Origin: Acidovorax sp. FHTAMBA
GTDB lineage: Bacteria; Pseudomonadota; Gammaproteobacteria; Burkholderiales; Burkholderiaceae_C
Length of the DNA stretch: 64,000 bases
Direction of reading: 5' to 3'
NCBI RefSeq assembly: GCF_038958875.1
Contig: NZ_CP152407.1
Coordinates: 69,501 to 133,500 of the forward strand
The position numbers were made by a program, and so were the translations under genes. Positions 1-9,500 of this stretch are shown piece after piece; positions within the stretch are counted from its first letter, which is position 1, and each line of letters opens with the position of its first letter. The notes beneath the pieces are model-generated. The model was given only the letters and a program-made list of their open reading frames with translations, did no database searches and had not been told where the DNA came from.

Positions 1-737
1 ACCTGGGCTGCGTCGAGAAAGGTGCTCTCCCAGCCGAACTGGTAGCGCACCACCAGCCCGCGCAGCAGCAGCGACAGCGCAATGCCTGCGCCCCAGGCGG
101 CGGCGCACAGGTGCAGCACGCACGCTGTGCGCTGCTGCAGCAGGTCGCCCGCATGGGCCCACCAGCGCCGGTGGAAGTCGGCCGCGATGCGCGCCGAGAG
201 CCCGCGCCCCCGTCCGGCCTGGCCGAAGAAGTCCCCCAAGGGGTGGCCGAGCGGGCGCAGCGCCTGTTGAAGCCACGCACCGGGCGGCGAAGAAACCGAT
301 CTGCGCCCTGCGCGCCAGGCAATCAGCAGGTAGGCGGCAACGTTCCAGGCCAGCACGGTGAGCAGCGGCGGCGAGAGCAGGTCCACCCGGTGCGCGTTGC
401 TGATGCGGTCTATCGCCAGGCCCAGCAGCAGCGCCGCCAGCGGCAGGCCGCGCGCCACCCAGGGTGCGAGCCCGCCACGTTCGCCATGGCCGGGCTGTGG
501 GTTCAGTGCGGCAACGGTGCTGTCGCGGCCGCTGGCGTGCTGGGCGATGGTGGTGGCGCGATCGAGCATCACCTCGGCCACCCCCACGCGCGGCACACTG
601 CGCGCCCGGGCGGCGGCCACGGCATGGCGCGTGGCCTCCTGCAGCTCCACCGCGCTGACCAGCGTGTGCCCCGCGTCTGCGTGCTCGATGGCCTGCGCGA
701 GCAGCACGGTGCGCAGCTGGGGCTCGGTCACGCGCAT
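1..737 (-). CDS. DUF2868 family membrane protein (partial, N-terminal 245 residues)
   Basis: The window edge truncates this reading frame at its 3' end. It starts at the ATG complementary to 735-737, with an AGGAG ribosome site five bases upstream. The visible part has a soluble Arg/Ala-rich N-terminus, then hydrophobic segments (GLPLAALLLGLAI and LLTVLAWNVAAYLLIAW), an amphipathic stretch, and a further membrane segment ending in the signature VRYQFGWESTFLDAA that I recognise from DUF2868 proteins. In related genomes these proteins usually sit next to a DUF3482 GTPase-like gene, which would lie outside this window. The function is unknown. A copy of the dispersed repeat lies in its 5' leader. 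Confidence 0.82.
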   Translation of the reverse strand, partial: MRVTEPQLRTVLLAQAIEHADAGHTLVSAVELQEATRHAVAAARARSVPRVGVAEVMLDRATTIAQHASGRDSTVAALNPQPGHGERGGLAPWVARGLPLAALLLGLAIDRISNAHRVDLLSPPLLTVLAWNVAAYLLIAWRAGRRSVSSPPGAWLQQALRPLGHPLGDFFGQAGRGRGLSARIAADFHRRWWAHAGDLLQQRTACVLHLCAAAWGAGIALSLLLRGLVVRYQFGWESTFLDAAQ

Positions 738-751
738 GAGTGCTCCTGTTT

Positions 752-798
752 CAATAGCTATTGGCGCTTATTGGATAAGCGCCAGAGGCTGTTTTGAC
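752..798 (+). repeat. Dispersed TAGCT/GCGCTT hairpin repeat, copy 1 (plus orientation)
   Basis: The order is TAGCT (755-759), GGCGCTTA (763-770), five-base loop, TAAGCGCC (775-782), then GGCTGTTTT. The perfect 8-bp stem sits between the mltA stop codon and the DUF2868 start. The following bases (ACCATTATTTTGGC) resemble those after copy 7, so the conserved unit may extend to about 810. Confidence 0.85.
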
Positions 799-800
799 CA

Positions 801-1958
801 TTATTTTGGCCACAGTGCCCACAGCCGCAGGTTCTGCTTGAGCCGCCCGGCAATGTCGCCCGCCTCGGGGCCCCAGCCGGTGAAGAAGTCCGCCCGCACC
901 GCGCCCACGATGGCACTGCCCGTGTCCTGCGCCAGCACCAGGCGGTTGAGCTGCACCTGCGGCCCGCTGGAAGCCAGCCACACGGGCGTGCCGTAAGGAA
1001 TGCTCTGCCGGTCCACCGCGATCGAGCGCCCGGGGGTGAGCGGCACGCCCTGCGCCCCTCGGGGGCCAAAGCCGGCGTCCATGCCCACCAGGGGTTCCTC
1101 CTTGAAGAACACGTAGCGCGGGTTGGTCCACATCAGTTCGTTGGTGCGCTGGGGGTTGGCCGCCAGCCAGGCGCGGATGCCGGGCCAGGTGGCGTCGCGG
1201 GTGTAGCCCTGGTCCAGCAGCCACCGGCCGATGCTCCCATAAGGCTGGTCGTTGGTGGCGGCATAAGCCACGCGCACCACCGACACCGAACCATCGGCCT
1301 CGGTAACACGCAGGCGGCCCGAGCCCTGGATGTGCAGCACCATCGATTCCACCGGGTCGCGCAGCCACGCAATGGCGCGGCCCGCCAGCGCGGCCTGCGC
1401 CTCGGGCAGGGTCTCGATCTGCTGGCGGGTATACCAGGGCTTGCGCGCGCCCAGGCTGGCCGGCACGCGGTAGATGGGCACCGTGAAGCCGTTGCCGGGC
1501 AGGCGGCTGGCTTCCATCATCGGCTCGTAGTACGCCGTGAGCAGCCCTTCGGCGTTGCCATCGGCCGCCTCCACCCGATACGGCTGCAGCCGCGCAATGA
1601 GCCAGGCGCGCTGTTCGTCGGTGGTGGCAATGCTGAGCTGGCGCACCTCGCTGCACAGCGCAGTGAAGGGCGGCTGGGGGCGTTCGCAACTCTTGATCCA
1701 GGCGTTCCATGCCTCGTGCAGCGCATCGTCGGCAAAGCCCGGCAGCTCGGCCCAGCGCACGGGCATCCAGCGGCTCTTGGGCTGCGCCATCGGGGGGGGC
1801 AGCGGGCCGGTGTCGCCGGGCAGCACCACCGAGGCGGGGGGTGGCGGCGCGGGGATGGCCCCGGGGCGGGAGGGAATTGGGGCCGGGGGCGTGGAGCAGG
1901 CAGCCAGCGTTCCTACAATCAGCGCCGTTCCCACAGCGCGCAGGAGTGTCAATTTCAT
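801..1958 (-). CDS. mltA: Membrane-bound lytic murein transglycosylase A (lipoprotein)
   Basis: This is an outer-membrane-anchored enzyme that cleaves the MurNAc-GlcNAc bond of peptidoglycan, forming 1,6-anhydromuramic acid. The chosen start gives a lipoprotein signal peptide (MKLTLLRAVG...) with lipobox LAAC at Cys21, followed by a Pro-rich tether. The MltA and 3D domains follow. The AQDTGSAI motif near residue 345 carries the expected catalytic Asp, and GRADFF-like residues follow it (VRADFFTGWG). At 385 residues it is near the normal family length. An upstream in-frame Met at 2132 would destroy the lipobox and was not used. The start codon overlaps the start codon of the rightward small gene by two bases (CATG). 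It probably serves in murein turnover. Confidence 0.95.
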   Translation of the reverse strand: MKLTLLRAVGTALIVGTLAACSTPPAPIPSRPGAIPAPPPPASVVLPGDTGPLPPPMAQPKSRWMPVRWAELPGFADDALHEAWNAWIKSCERPQPPFTALCSEVRQLSIATTDEQRAWLIARLQPYRVEAADGNAEGLLTAYYEPMMEASRLPGNGFTVPIYRVPASLGARKPWYTRQQIETLPEAQAALAGRAIAWLRDPVESMVLHIQGSGRLRVTEADGSVSVVRVAYAATNDQPYGSIGRWLLDQGYTRDATWPGIRAWLAANPQRTNELMWTNPRYVFFKEEPLVGMDAGFGPRGAQGVPLTPGRSIAVDRQSIPYGTPVWLASSGPQVQLNRLVLAQDTGSAIVGAVRADFFTGWGPEAGDIAGRLKQNLRLWALWPK

Positions 1959-2139
1959 GGGTCTGATTTTGCTTGAAGCGCTGCTTGCGCTGGTGCTGCT
2001 GGTGGCCATCGTGTGGTGGACCATGTTTTCGGGCCGCAAGGGGGGTGAACTGCCGCCGCCGCAGGCGCCGGCGCCCCCTCCTTCGGCACCCCCGGTGCCA
2101 GTGACAAAAGCCCCCCCACCGGCCCCGAACAACGATTAA
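1957..2139 (+). CDS. Small single-pass membrane protein with Pro-rich tail (60 aa)
   Basis: A 60-residue protein starts at the ATG at 1957, with AGGAG at 1942-1946 at proper spacing. Residues 2-23 form a strongly hydrophobic helix (LILLEALLALVLLVAIVWW), followed by a short basic patch (SGRKGG) and then a Pro/Ala-rich tail of about 35 residues. This suggests an inner-membrane protein with a disordered tail. The start codon overlaps the mltA start codon head to head, so the ribosome site of this gene lies inside the mltA signal-peptide codons. I do not know its function. The good ribosome site and clean membrane helix argue that it is real. Confidence 0.68.
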   Translation: MGLILLEALLALVLLVAIVWWTMFSGRKGGELPPPQAPAPPPSAPPVPVTKAPPPAPNND

Positions 2140-2276
2140 ACAGCGCCCCGTCCTACACCCGGTGTGCAAATGGACCGATGGCGGCATGCTCTGCCCGGCA
2201 ACATGATGGCGGTGAGCCGGGGCTCGGGCAAGGCCCGCAGTGCGCGGCTGACCTGAATCTATCCAAGGAGCACACC

Positions 2277-2921
2277 ATGCGCAAAACCATTCTTCTCGGC
2301 AGCACTGCCGCCCTTCTTCTTGTTACCGGCTGCGCCAGCATGGACGACACCCAGCGCCGCACGGCCACAGGCGCCGGCGTGGGCGCCCTGGCGGGTGCCG
2401 TCATCGGCTCGGCCACAGGCGGGAATGCCGGCACGGGCGCGGTGGTGGGTGCGGGTGTGGGCGCCCTGGGCACCTACATCTGGTCGCAGAACATGGAACG
2501 CCAGAAGCGCGAAATGGAGCAGGCCACACGCGGCACCGGTGTCGGCGTGACGCAGACGGCCGACAATCAGCTCATGCTCAACATCCCGAGCGACATCTCG
2601 TTTGCCGTGGGCCGCTCGGACATCCAGCCCAACTTCGCCCCCGTGCTCGACCAGTTCGCCATGGGGTTGCGCAACAACCCCAGCACCGACGTGCGCATCG
2701 TGGGGCACACCGACAACACCGGCAGTGACGCCATCAACAACCCGCTCTCGGTGGACCGTGCTGCCAGCACGCGCAGCTACCTGGTGGCCCGGGGCGTGGA
2801 TGGCCGACGCATTGCCATCGACGGCATGGGTGAGCGTTACCCCATCGCCAGCAACGACACCAACGATGGCCGCTCGCGCAACCGCCGGGTAGAGATTTTT
2901 GTGGGCGAGCGTCCACGTTAA
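2277..2921 (+). CDS. OmpA-family lipoprotein (YiaD-like)
   Basis: An outer-membrane lipoprotein of 214 residues with a C-terminal OmpA domain that binds peptidoglycan. The signal peptide has lipobox VTGC with Cys19. Residues about 28-68 form a glycine-zipper segment (repeated GAGVGALAG/GSATGG motifs) that could insert into the membrane. The OmpA domain covers roughly residues 95-210, with the typical VGHTDNTGS and RNRRVEI motifs. AAGGAG at 2265-2270 fixes the start at 2277. It resembles E. coli YiaD in its layout of lipoprotein signal, glycine zipper and OmpA domain. It is probably monocistronic and converges with the downstream response regulator gene. Confidence 0.93.
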   Translation: MRKTILLGSTAALLLVTGCASMDDTQRRTATGAGVGALAGAVIGSATGGNAGTGAVVGAGVGALGTYIWSQNMERQKREMEQATRGTGVGVTQTADNQLMLNIPSDISFAVGRSDIQPNFAPVLDQFAMGLRNNPSTDVRIVGHTDNTGSDAINNPLSVDRAASTRSYLVARGVDGRRIAIDGMGERYPIASNDTNDGRSRNRRVEIFVGERPR

Positions 2922-2960
2922 GCAGCCTCAGCCGGAGCGCCGCCCGCACGGTGGGCGCGC

Positions 2961-3590
2961 CTACGGGCCTGCGCGCAACAGGTTCGCCAGTTCTACGGCC
3001 GATTTGACCTGCATCTTGTCAAACACCCGTGACCGGTGAACCTCCACCGTGCGCACACTGATGACCAGCTGGTCGGCAATGAGCTTGTTGGGAAGGCCTG
3101 CCACCACCAGATCCATCACGTCACGCTCGCGGTCGGTGAGCTCTGCCAGCCGCACCTCCAGATCACTGCGCTCGCGCAGTTGCGCAAGGTGCTGGGCCGA
3201 TTGCGTCAGCGCCTGCTCCACGCGGTCGACCAGCGCGTTGTCGGAAAATGGCTTTTCGCAAAAATCGAATGCGCCGCGCTTGACTGTGTCCACCGCAGTC
3301 GGCACATCGGCGTGCCCGGTCAGAAAGATGACCGGCATGGCAGCCAGGTCGCCACGCACGGCCAGCCGGTCGAACAACGCCAGCCCGCTCATGCCCGGCA
3401 TGCGCACGTCCAGCAGCAGGCAGCTGGGCTGGCGCTGGGACGTGCGGCTGTTGAGCGCGGCTTCGAAGGCTTCCGCGCTTTCAAACGATTCGCTCAGGAG
3501 CCTGCGCGAGCGCAACAGCCAGGCCAAGGCTTCGCGCACGCTGGCGTCGTCGTCGACGATGTACACGGTGGCGTTGGTGATGGGCTCCAT
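2961..3590 (-). CDS. FixJ/NarL-type two-component response regulator
   Basis: A 209-residue regulator with an N-terminal receiver domain: acidic pocket VDDD at 13-15, phospho-acceptor Asp61 in LLLDVRMPG, and conserved Lys in the CEKPF motif. The C-terminal LuxR-type helix-turn-helix begins at LTDRERDVMDLV and includes VRTVEVHRSRVFDKM. This domain pair matches the FixJ/TtrR/DctR-like group. It lies 94 bp downstream of the histidine kinase gene in the same direction, so the two form a cognate pair. The signal and target genes are not evident from the sequence. Confidence 0.93.
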   Translation of the reverse strand: MEPITNATVYIVDDDASVREALAWLLRSRRLLSESFESAEAFEAALNSRTSQRQPSCLLLDVRMPGMSGLALFDRLAVRGDLAAMPVIFLTGHADVPTAVDTVKRGAFDFCEKPFSDNALVDRVEQALTQSAQHLAQLRERSDLEVRLAELTDRERDVMDLVVAGLPNKLIADQLVISVRTVEVHRSRVFDKMQVKSAVELANLLRAGP

Positions 3591-3684
3591 AGTTCAGCTC
3601 AGTTATCCCTGTTTTTCGACGCCCTGGTGCCGATGAAACCGGCGCACCGCAGGGTGACCCCGCCGTGCGGGCTTGCCCCAAGAA

Positions 3685-5730
3685 TTACGGGGTTGCTGCG
3701 GGCAAGGTAAAGGTGAATACCGTACCACGCGGCTCGTGGGGCGCAAAGCCCAGGTACCCGCCGTGCTGCTCGATCACCGTGCGGCACAGCGAAAGACCCA
3801 GCCCCATGCCCTCGGTGCGGGTGGTGAAAAACGGGGTGAAGAGCTTCTCGGCCACGTCGGCGGCAATACCCGTCCCCACATCGGTGACCGCAAACTCGAC
3901 CCAGCCGCTGTGCTGGTTGGATGCGGCGCGGCGCACGCGAAGATCCAGCACGCGCCGGGGCAGGGACGGGTCGTCCATCGCCTGCATGGCATTGCGCGCA
4001 AGATTCAGCAGCACTTGTTCCACCATGGTGCGATCGCACAGCACCGGCGGCAGGTGGGCTTCTACCGAGGTGTGCACGCGCACGCCAAGCTTGCGGGCCT
4101 GCAGGCTGACCAGCGGAAGGATGGCGTCGAGCAGCTGCTGCGCCTGGACGGCCTCGCGCGCCTGGTCGCGGCGGCGCACGAAATCGTGCACGCTCTTGAT
4201 CACCTTGCCAGCACGCTCCGCCTGCCGCGCAATGTGCTGCATGGCCATGCGCACGTCCTTCAGCTGCCCGGCACTGGCGGCGGGGGCGTCCTCTGGTCCG
4301 GCGGCGGCAGACGCCTCCAGCAGGTTGATGGAGCCGGTGGCGTAGCTGGAGATGGCCGCCAAGGGCTGGTTCAGCTCGTGGCTGAGCAGGGAGGCCATCT
4401 CGCCCACCGTGGCAAGGCGTGCGGTGGCCTGCAGGCGTTCTTGGGACGCCCGGGAAATCTCTTCGACCCGGCGCTGCTCGCTGATATCGAGAAACGCACT
4501 CATCCAGCCCGTGTGCTGGCCCAGGGCATTGATCAGCGGGGCTTCGATGATCAGCACCGGAAAGCGTGTGCCGTCCTTGCGCATGAACTCGGACTCGAAG
4601 CCCTCGCGCGGCGGCACGGTGCCCGCAAAACGGATCGCCTGGCGCTGGCGGTATTCCTCCACCCGCTCGGGGGGCCAATAGGGCGCCGTCACGCTCTGGC
4701 CCAGCAGCTCCTGGGCGCTGAAACCCACCATGGCGCAAAAAGCCGGGTTCACATAGGTGATGCGGCCCTCCAGATCGCGGGCGCGCAACCCCGTGACCAG
4801 GGAGTCCTCCATCGCCTTGCGAAACGCGAGCGCGTCGGCCAGGTCGCGCTCTGCGCTCAGCCGCCTGCGGTTGTCGCGCACAAGAACCACCATCACCGTG
4901 ACCAGTGCAATCGACATGGCCGTAACCAGCGCCGTGAGCACATTGGGGAACAGGCTGGGCGCGCTGTGCCAGGCGTCCATGCGCAGCACGAGCGTGGTGC
5001 CGGACAGATCCAGCAGCTGTTGCGCCATGAACATGCGCGAGCCCCGGCGCGCAGCGCCGAGCACGGCAAGCCGGGTGCCATCGGCTTCAGTAAACGACGC
5101 CTCTTGGTTGCGTGTGAGGCTGGGGGCCACCAGGTTGAGCAGCATGTCCTGCAGCGAGTACGTGGCCACCAGGAAGCCGGTGGTGCGCCCGCCCGAGGTC
5201 AGCGGCAGGCACAGCTCCATCATCTCCGAGCCCAGCCCGTCGCCGTAGGGCTGGAAATAGCTGCTGGAATAGGCGGGGCTGCTCAAGCGGCGCGCGTTGG
5301 CGCAGGCGATGCCCGCATCGGACTGGCTGCCGTCGCGCAGACGCAGGTCCCAGGCCACGGGGCGATACGGCGACTGGGCATGGGTGCGCACGCGCAGGTT
5401 GGCATCGCGCCACTCGATACGCACCAGCTCGCGCCGGTTGCGCAGGAGCTCGGTGGCTTCCACCTCCCAGGCCAGGTCGCCGGGCTCACCCGCGTTCAGG
5501 GCCTGCAGGCTTTGCAGGTTGCGGGTGAGTGCGACCCGGATATCCGATACGGCGTCGGCCGTATCGCGCTCCAGGCGCGACTGCACCTGGCTGGCCTCGT
5601 AGCGCCCGGCCAGCCAGACCAGCGTGGCCAGCATGGCAAACACCAGAATGCCCAGCATCGTCCACAGCGACCAGCGCCGCCATGCGCCGCGCCAGCGCCG
5701 CAAGAGGGTGCGTTGTTGCGGGATCCTCAC
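3685..5730 (-). CDS. PAS-domain sensor histidine kinase
   Basis: A membrane sensor kinase of 681 residues. The start is a GTG whose last bases overlap the stop codon of the upstream amidase gene (GTGA), so translation is coupled. A frame extending further upstream only reads antisense-like sequence within that gene. TM1 is at about residues 21-42, followed by a periplasmic sensor region of roughly 230 residues and TM2 (VLTALVTAMSIALVTVMVV). A PAS domain (ITYVNPAFCAMVGFS) precedes the HisKA H-box with His451 (SHELNQPLAAIS). The ATPase domain has the N-box (LARNAMQ) and glycine motifs (GTGIA, GMGLGLS). It phosphorylates the FixJ-type regulator downstream. The ligand is unknown. Confidence 0.93.
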   Translation of the reverse strand: MRIPQQRTLLRRWRGAWRRWSLWTMLGILVFAMLATLVWLAGRYEASQVQSRLERDTADAVSDIRVALTRNLQSLQALNAGEPGDLAWEVEATELLRNRRELVRIEWRDANLRVRTHAQSPYRPVAWDLRLRDGSQSDAGIACANARRLSSPAYSSSYFQPYGDGLGSEMMELCLPLTSGGRTTGFLVATYSLQDMLLNLVAPSLTRNQEASFTEADGTRLAVLGAARRGSRMFMAQQLLDLSGTTLVLRMDAWHSAPSLFPNVLTALVTAMSIALVTVMVVLVRDNRRRLSAERDLADALAFRKAMEDSLVTGLRARDLEGRITYVNPAFCAMVGFSAQELLGQSVTAPYWPPERVEEYRQRQAIRFAGTVPPREGFESEFMRKDGTRFPVLIIEAPLINALGQHTGWMSAFLDISEQRRVEEISRASQERLQATARLATVGEMASLLSHELNQPLAAISSYATGSINLLEASAAAGPEDAPAASAGQLKDVRMAMQHIARQAERAGKVIKSVHDFVRRRDQAREAVQAQQLLDAILPLVSLQARKLGVRVHTSVEAHLPPVLCDRTMVEQVLLNLARNAMQAMDDPSLPRRVLDLRVRRAASNQHSGWVEFAVTDVGTGIAADVAEKLFTPFFTTRTEGMGLGLSLCRTVIEQHGGYLGFAPHEPRGTVFTFTLPAATP

Positions 5731-6548
5731 AGCAGGCGGTGCGAGAGCGCAGGCAGCTGCAGCCGGACATCGCGCAGGCGCTGGGGATCGAGAGCGCCCG
5801 AGACCACGCCCGCGCGTGCCTCCTGCTGCTGGGCAAGCACCTGCCCCCACGGGTCCACCAGCATGCTGTGGCCCCAGGTGCGCCGGCCGTTCTCGTGCGT
5901 GCCGCCCTGGGCGGGCGCCAGCACATAGGCCAGGTTTTCCACGGCACGTGCGCGCAGCAACACCTCCCAGTGCGCCTGGCCCGTGGTGTGGGTGAAGGCA
6001 CTGGGCACCAGCAACAGGTCGGCCCCGGCACGTGCGTGGGCGCGGTACAGCTCGGGAAACCGCAGGTCGTAGCACACCGAGAGACCGACCTTCCAGCGGT
6101 GGCCGGAGCGTGACGGCAGCTCGAACTGCACGGGTGTGTTGCCGGCCTCGATCACGCGGCCTTCATGGAACTGCTCGCGGCCATTGTCGAAGTGGAAAAG
6201 ATGGATCTTGTCGTAGCGAGCCACGCACTCGCCGGCCGGGTTGAACACCAGGGTGGTGTTGCGCACCTGCTCGGGCGTGGTGGCCACAAGGGGCAGGGTA
6301 CCGCCCACGATCCACATCTGCAGATCGCGCGCGGCGCTCGCCAGAAAGCGCTGGATCGGGCCGTCGCCCGGTACCTCGCGCAGTGCGAGCTTGTCCGTAT
6401 CCTGGTGGCCCATCACGCAGAAGTATTCGGGCAGCACCGCCAGCTCGGCGCCGGCGCGGGCCGCCTGCTCCAGCAGCGCACGGGCGTCGCGCAGGTTGTC
6501 TTCGAGCCGGGTGCACGACACCATCTGGATCGCGGCAACGTTCATCAT
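5727..6548 (-). CDS. Carbon-nitrogen hydrolase, Nit1/YbeM-like amidase
   Basis: A 273-residue nitrilase-superfamily enzyme with the complete catalytic triad: Glu41 (LPEYF), Lys114 (YDKIHLF) and Cys159 (VCYDLRFPELY). The YDKIHLFHFD and CYDLRFPE signatures fit the Nit1/Nit2 branch, whose characterised members hydrolyse deaminated glutathione (metabolite repair). That substrate is an inference here. ATG at 6548 overlaps the yhdP stop codon (ATGA), and its own stop overlaps the histidine kinase start (GTGA). It is therefore the middle gene of a tightly coupled run and is cytosolic. Confidence 0.92.
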   Translation of the reverse strand: MMNVAAIQMVSCTRLEDNLRDARALLEQAARAGAELAVLPEYFCVMGHQDTDKLALREVPGDGPIQRFLASAARDLQMWIVGGTLPLVATTPEQVRNTTLVFNPAGECVARYDKIHLFHFDNGREQFHEGRVIEAGNTPVQFELPSRSGHRWKVGLSVCYDLRFPELYRAHARAGADLLLVPSAFTHTTGQAHWEVLLRARAVENLAYVLAPAQGGTHENGRRTWGHSMLVDPWGQVLAQQQEARAGVVSGALDPQRLRDVRLQLPALSHRLL

Positions 6549-9500
6549 GGGGGTTCTCCGGTGCCGCCCGGGCTGGGCGGGAGGGCGGGGTCCGTGCGGA
6601 CGGGGGCTTCGGTTGCCGGCGGGGCATCGCGGCCGCGGCGCGGAACGCGCACCACGCGCGGGTCGGTCCAGGTGCCATCAATGCGGAACTCCTGGGTGGC
6701 CGCCTCGATCAGCGGGCCGCGCAGAAACACCTGCGCCAGAAAGCTTCCCAGCCCAATGACGGGATTGATGGCGGTTGCCACCAGCGAGGCCGTCATGGCA
6801 TTGATTTCGGGCACCACCACCACCCGCAAGTCCTGGGTTTCGTGGTCGATATTGGCGCTGCCCTCCATCAGCACGGCGGCGTTGACGCCCTTCATCTGAA
6901 GGTTGTTGGTGGTGGCCACCCCCTGCTCGATGCGCACATCACCCCGCACAAAGTCAAACGCAAAGCCTTCGCTGAACACGTCGCGAAAATCCAGCGTCAG
7001 GCGCCGGGGAAGTGATTGCAGGCTCAGCACACCCAGCAGCTTGGCAAGGCCGGGATCGGCCTTGAGGAACTGGCCCGACTCCACGTTGACGTTGATCTGC
7101 CCGGTCATGGTCCGGTAGTCGGGGCTGAAGGGGGCGCCAATCCAGGCCACCTGGCCCTCCAGGCGACCTTTGCCCCGCCGGACCACGTTGGCCATGCCCA
7201 TGCGGGCAAGCAGGTCACCCGAGTCGCGGATGTCCAGCCGGAAGCTGAGCACCGTGCGCCGCTGTGCAGGCCGGGGGCCGGGGGCCGCTGTGTTGAGCAG
7301 GGCCCAGTTGCCACTCGCGGTGAGGCTGGCTTCGGGTGCGAGTATGTTGAACTTTGAAAGACGCCATTCGCGCTGCGCCCCATCACCGCCGCGGTTGCTG
7401 GCCTCCATTTCCACGCGCCCCAGGCGCCGGCCGCGCAACTCGAAGTCGTCCACGATGATGTCCAGGGCGGGCAAGGCCCCGGGCTGCTCGTCCAGCAGCG
7501 CCTCCACCTGGCTCACGTCACTTTGTGGCATGTTCACCCGCGAGAGCCGGGCAAACAGCAACCCGTTGGGGTGGTCGAAGCTGCCCGGCTGGCGGTATTC
7601 GAGATAGCCGTTGAGTTCGGTGGCATCCAGGTTGGCGCGCCATGTGGTGCCCTCGCGCAGGGCGCCCGCCACAATGTTGTGCAGGGTCCGGCCTTGCAGG
7701 GTGAGTTCGCGGGCACGCACAGCCATGGTGGAGGGCAGGTAGTCCTGTGCCACCCCGGGTGGCCCTGCTGCAGGGGCGGGCGCCGAAGGGCGCGCAGCGG
7801 GCTCGGCGGCTGTGGCTTGCGCCAGCACATCTTCCCAGGCATCCACATCAATTTTCCCCTGGCTGATGTTGGCGGCCACGCCCTGAGCGGGCAGCGGGGC
7901 GGACTCGCCCGCCGCCAGACCGATGCCGATCGCCCCCCGCAACACCCGCGCCTGCGGCCCGCTCACGTCGCGCACATAGGTTGCCGACCCCACCACCCCC
8001 AGATCCAGCGTGATCTGGTCGTGCAGAGGCGTCGTCTGCGCGCCATTGCCTGACTGTGTGAGCCCCACCAGCGACTCGCGTACGACCTGACTTTCAAAGC
8101 GCAGGGGCAAACTGGTGTCTGCCGTCTTTCCCAGGGGCGCCGGCAATGACAGCGCAAGGCCCTGGAGGCTGGTGGTGACCTGCAACTCGGGAACACCCCG
8201 CCGAAAGGCGAGCGTCATCGCGTAAGGCGTGCTGCCCGCTGCGCGGCGCGCGAGCTGCGACAGCATGCCCAGCTGCGTGGCTTGCTGCAGCCCCTCGGCC
8301 GTGGCAGTGCCCTGGGCACGCAGCTGCACGGCCGATTCCGTCGCGGGGGCATTGGCAGGCAGTGCGCGCATGCCCCCTTCCAGCCGCACCGGGCCGCCCA
8401 GCGCCTGGGCCTGGACGGCTTGGAGGGAGAAGCCGGATTCGGTGAACTGGACGACGCCCCGCGCCCGGCTGAGGGTGGGGGTGTCCGGAGTGATCCGCAG
8501 CTCATTGCCTGCCAGCGTGACGCTGCCCTGCACCTTGGATTTGTCGATGTCGCTGATGGGCAGGGCAAGTCGAAGCTGGAAGTCGGCATTGCCCGTGCCC
8601 GTGGCCCGGTCCAGCGCATTGCCTGTCATGCCGCCCAGCGGCGATGAAGTCATCAGGGCCAGCAACTCGGCAAGCGGCCCCCGCGCATCGGCGCTGACAC
8701 TGACAACGGTGTGTGCCAGATCCGGGATCTTTGCCTCCACCCGTGACAGCCGCAGCCCCGGACGTCCGGCAAAACTGCCACTCGCGCCGCGCACCTGCAT
8801 GGAAGAGCGCTCGAAGACCAGCTCGCCCGTGAGCTCTGTCAGCGCCGGCCAGGGCAAGGTGTTGGCCGGTTGCAGCTGCGGCGGCACATAGGCGTAGATG
8901 ACATCCTTGACGCGGGCAGCGATGCGGAATTCACCCTGCTTCGGATCGTTGAACGGAAGATCGTGCAAATCGCCCTTGACCCTGAACTGCACATTGCTGG
9001 CACTGCCAGCCACCACCGCATCGCGCACGTAGTGCCGCGACTCTGCGGGGATGGACAGCGGCAGGTAGCGGTGCACACGCGTTCCGTCCGCCCGGGTCAG
9101 TACGCCCGTAAGGTCAAGCACCCCCGGATAGCGTGCGCCGTGCGCCACCTTGCCGGGATCGCTGGTATGCCAGGTGGCCCGGGCCTCTCCCTGCGCATCC
9201 GCGTTGGCAAACTGCACGTCGTTGGCCTGTACGGCCACACGGTCTCCGTCTATCTGCCATCGCATGTCGGCACTGAGACGGTCCAGCGGCAGCACCGGGT
9301 CCTCAAAAACGCCCGGCAGCAGGAGGGCACCCGAGGCAATGGTCAGCGCGGCCTTGCCCCCGGCTTGTGTCATGTCGATGTCCACGCTGGCACCGCGCAA
9401 CCCCAGCTGGGCAGGAACCCCGCCCGCGCTGCCCCTGCCCAGCGCCAGCCCGCGGATGCGGCCCCGCACCTGGTACTGCTGCAGTTTTTCCAGCGGCCCC

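Noticed and set aside
2140..2276. Additional small gene between the 60-aa membrane protein and the OmpA lipoprotein
   Set aside because: An in-frame Met at 2178 only extends the lipoprotein upstream and would ruin its signal peptide.
2922..2960. Imperfect GC hairpin between the OmpA lipoprotein and response regulator genes as a bidirectional terminator
   Set aside because: The stem is interrupted and no T-run follows on either strand.
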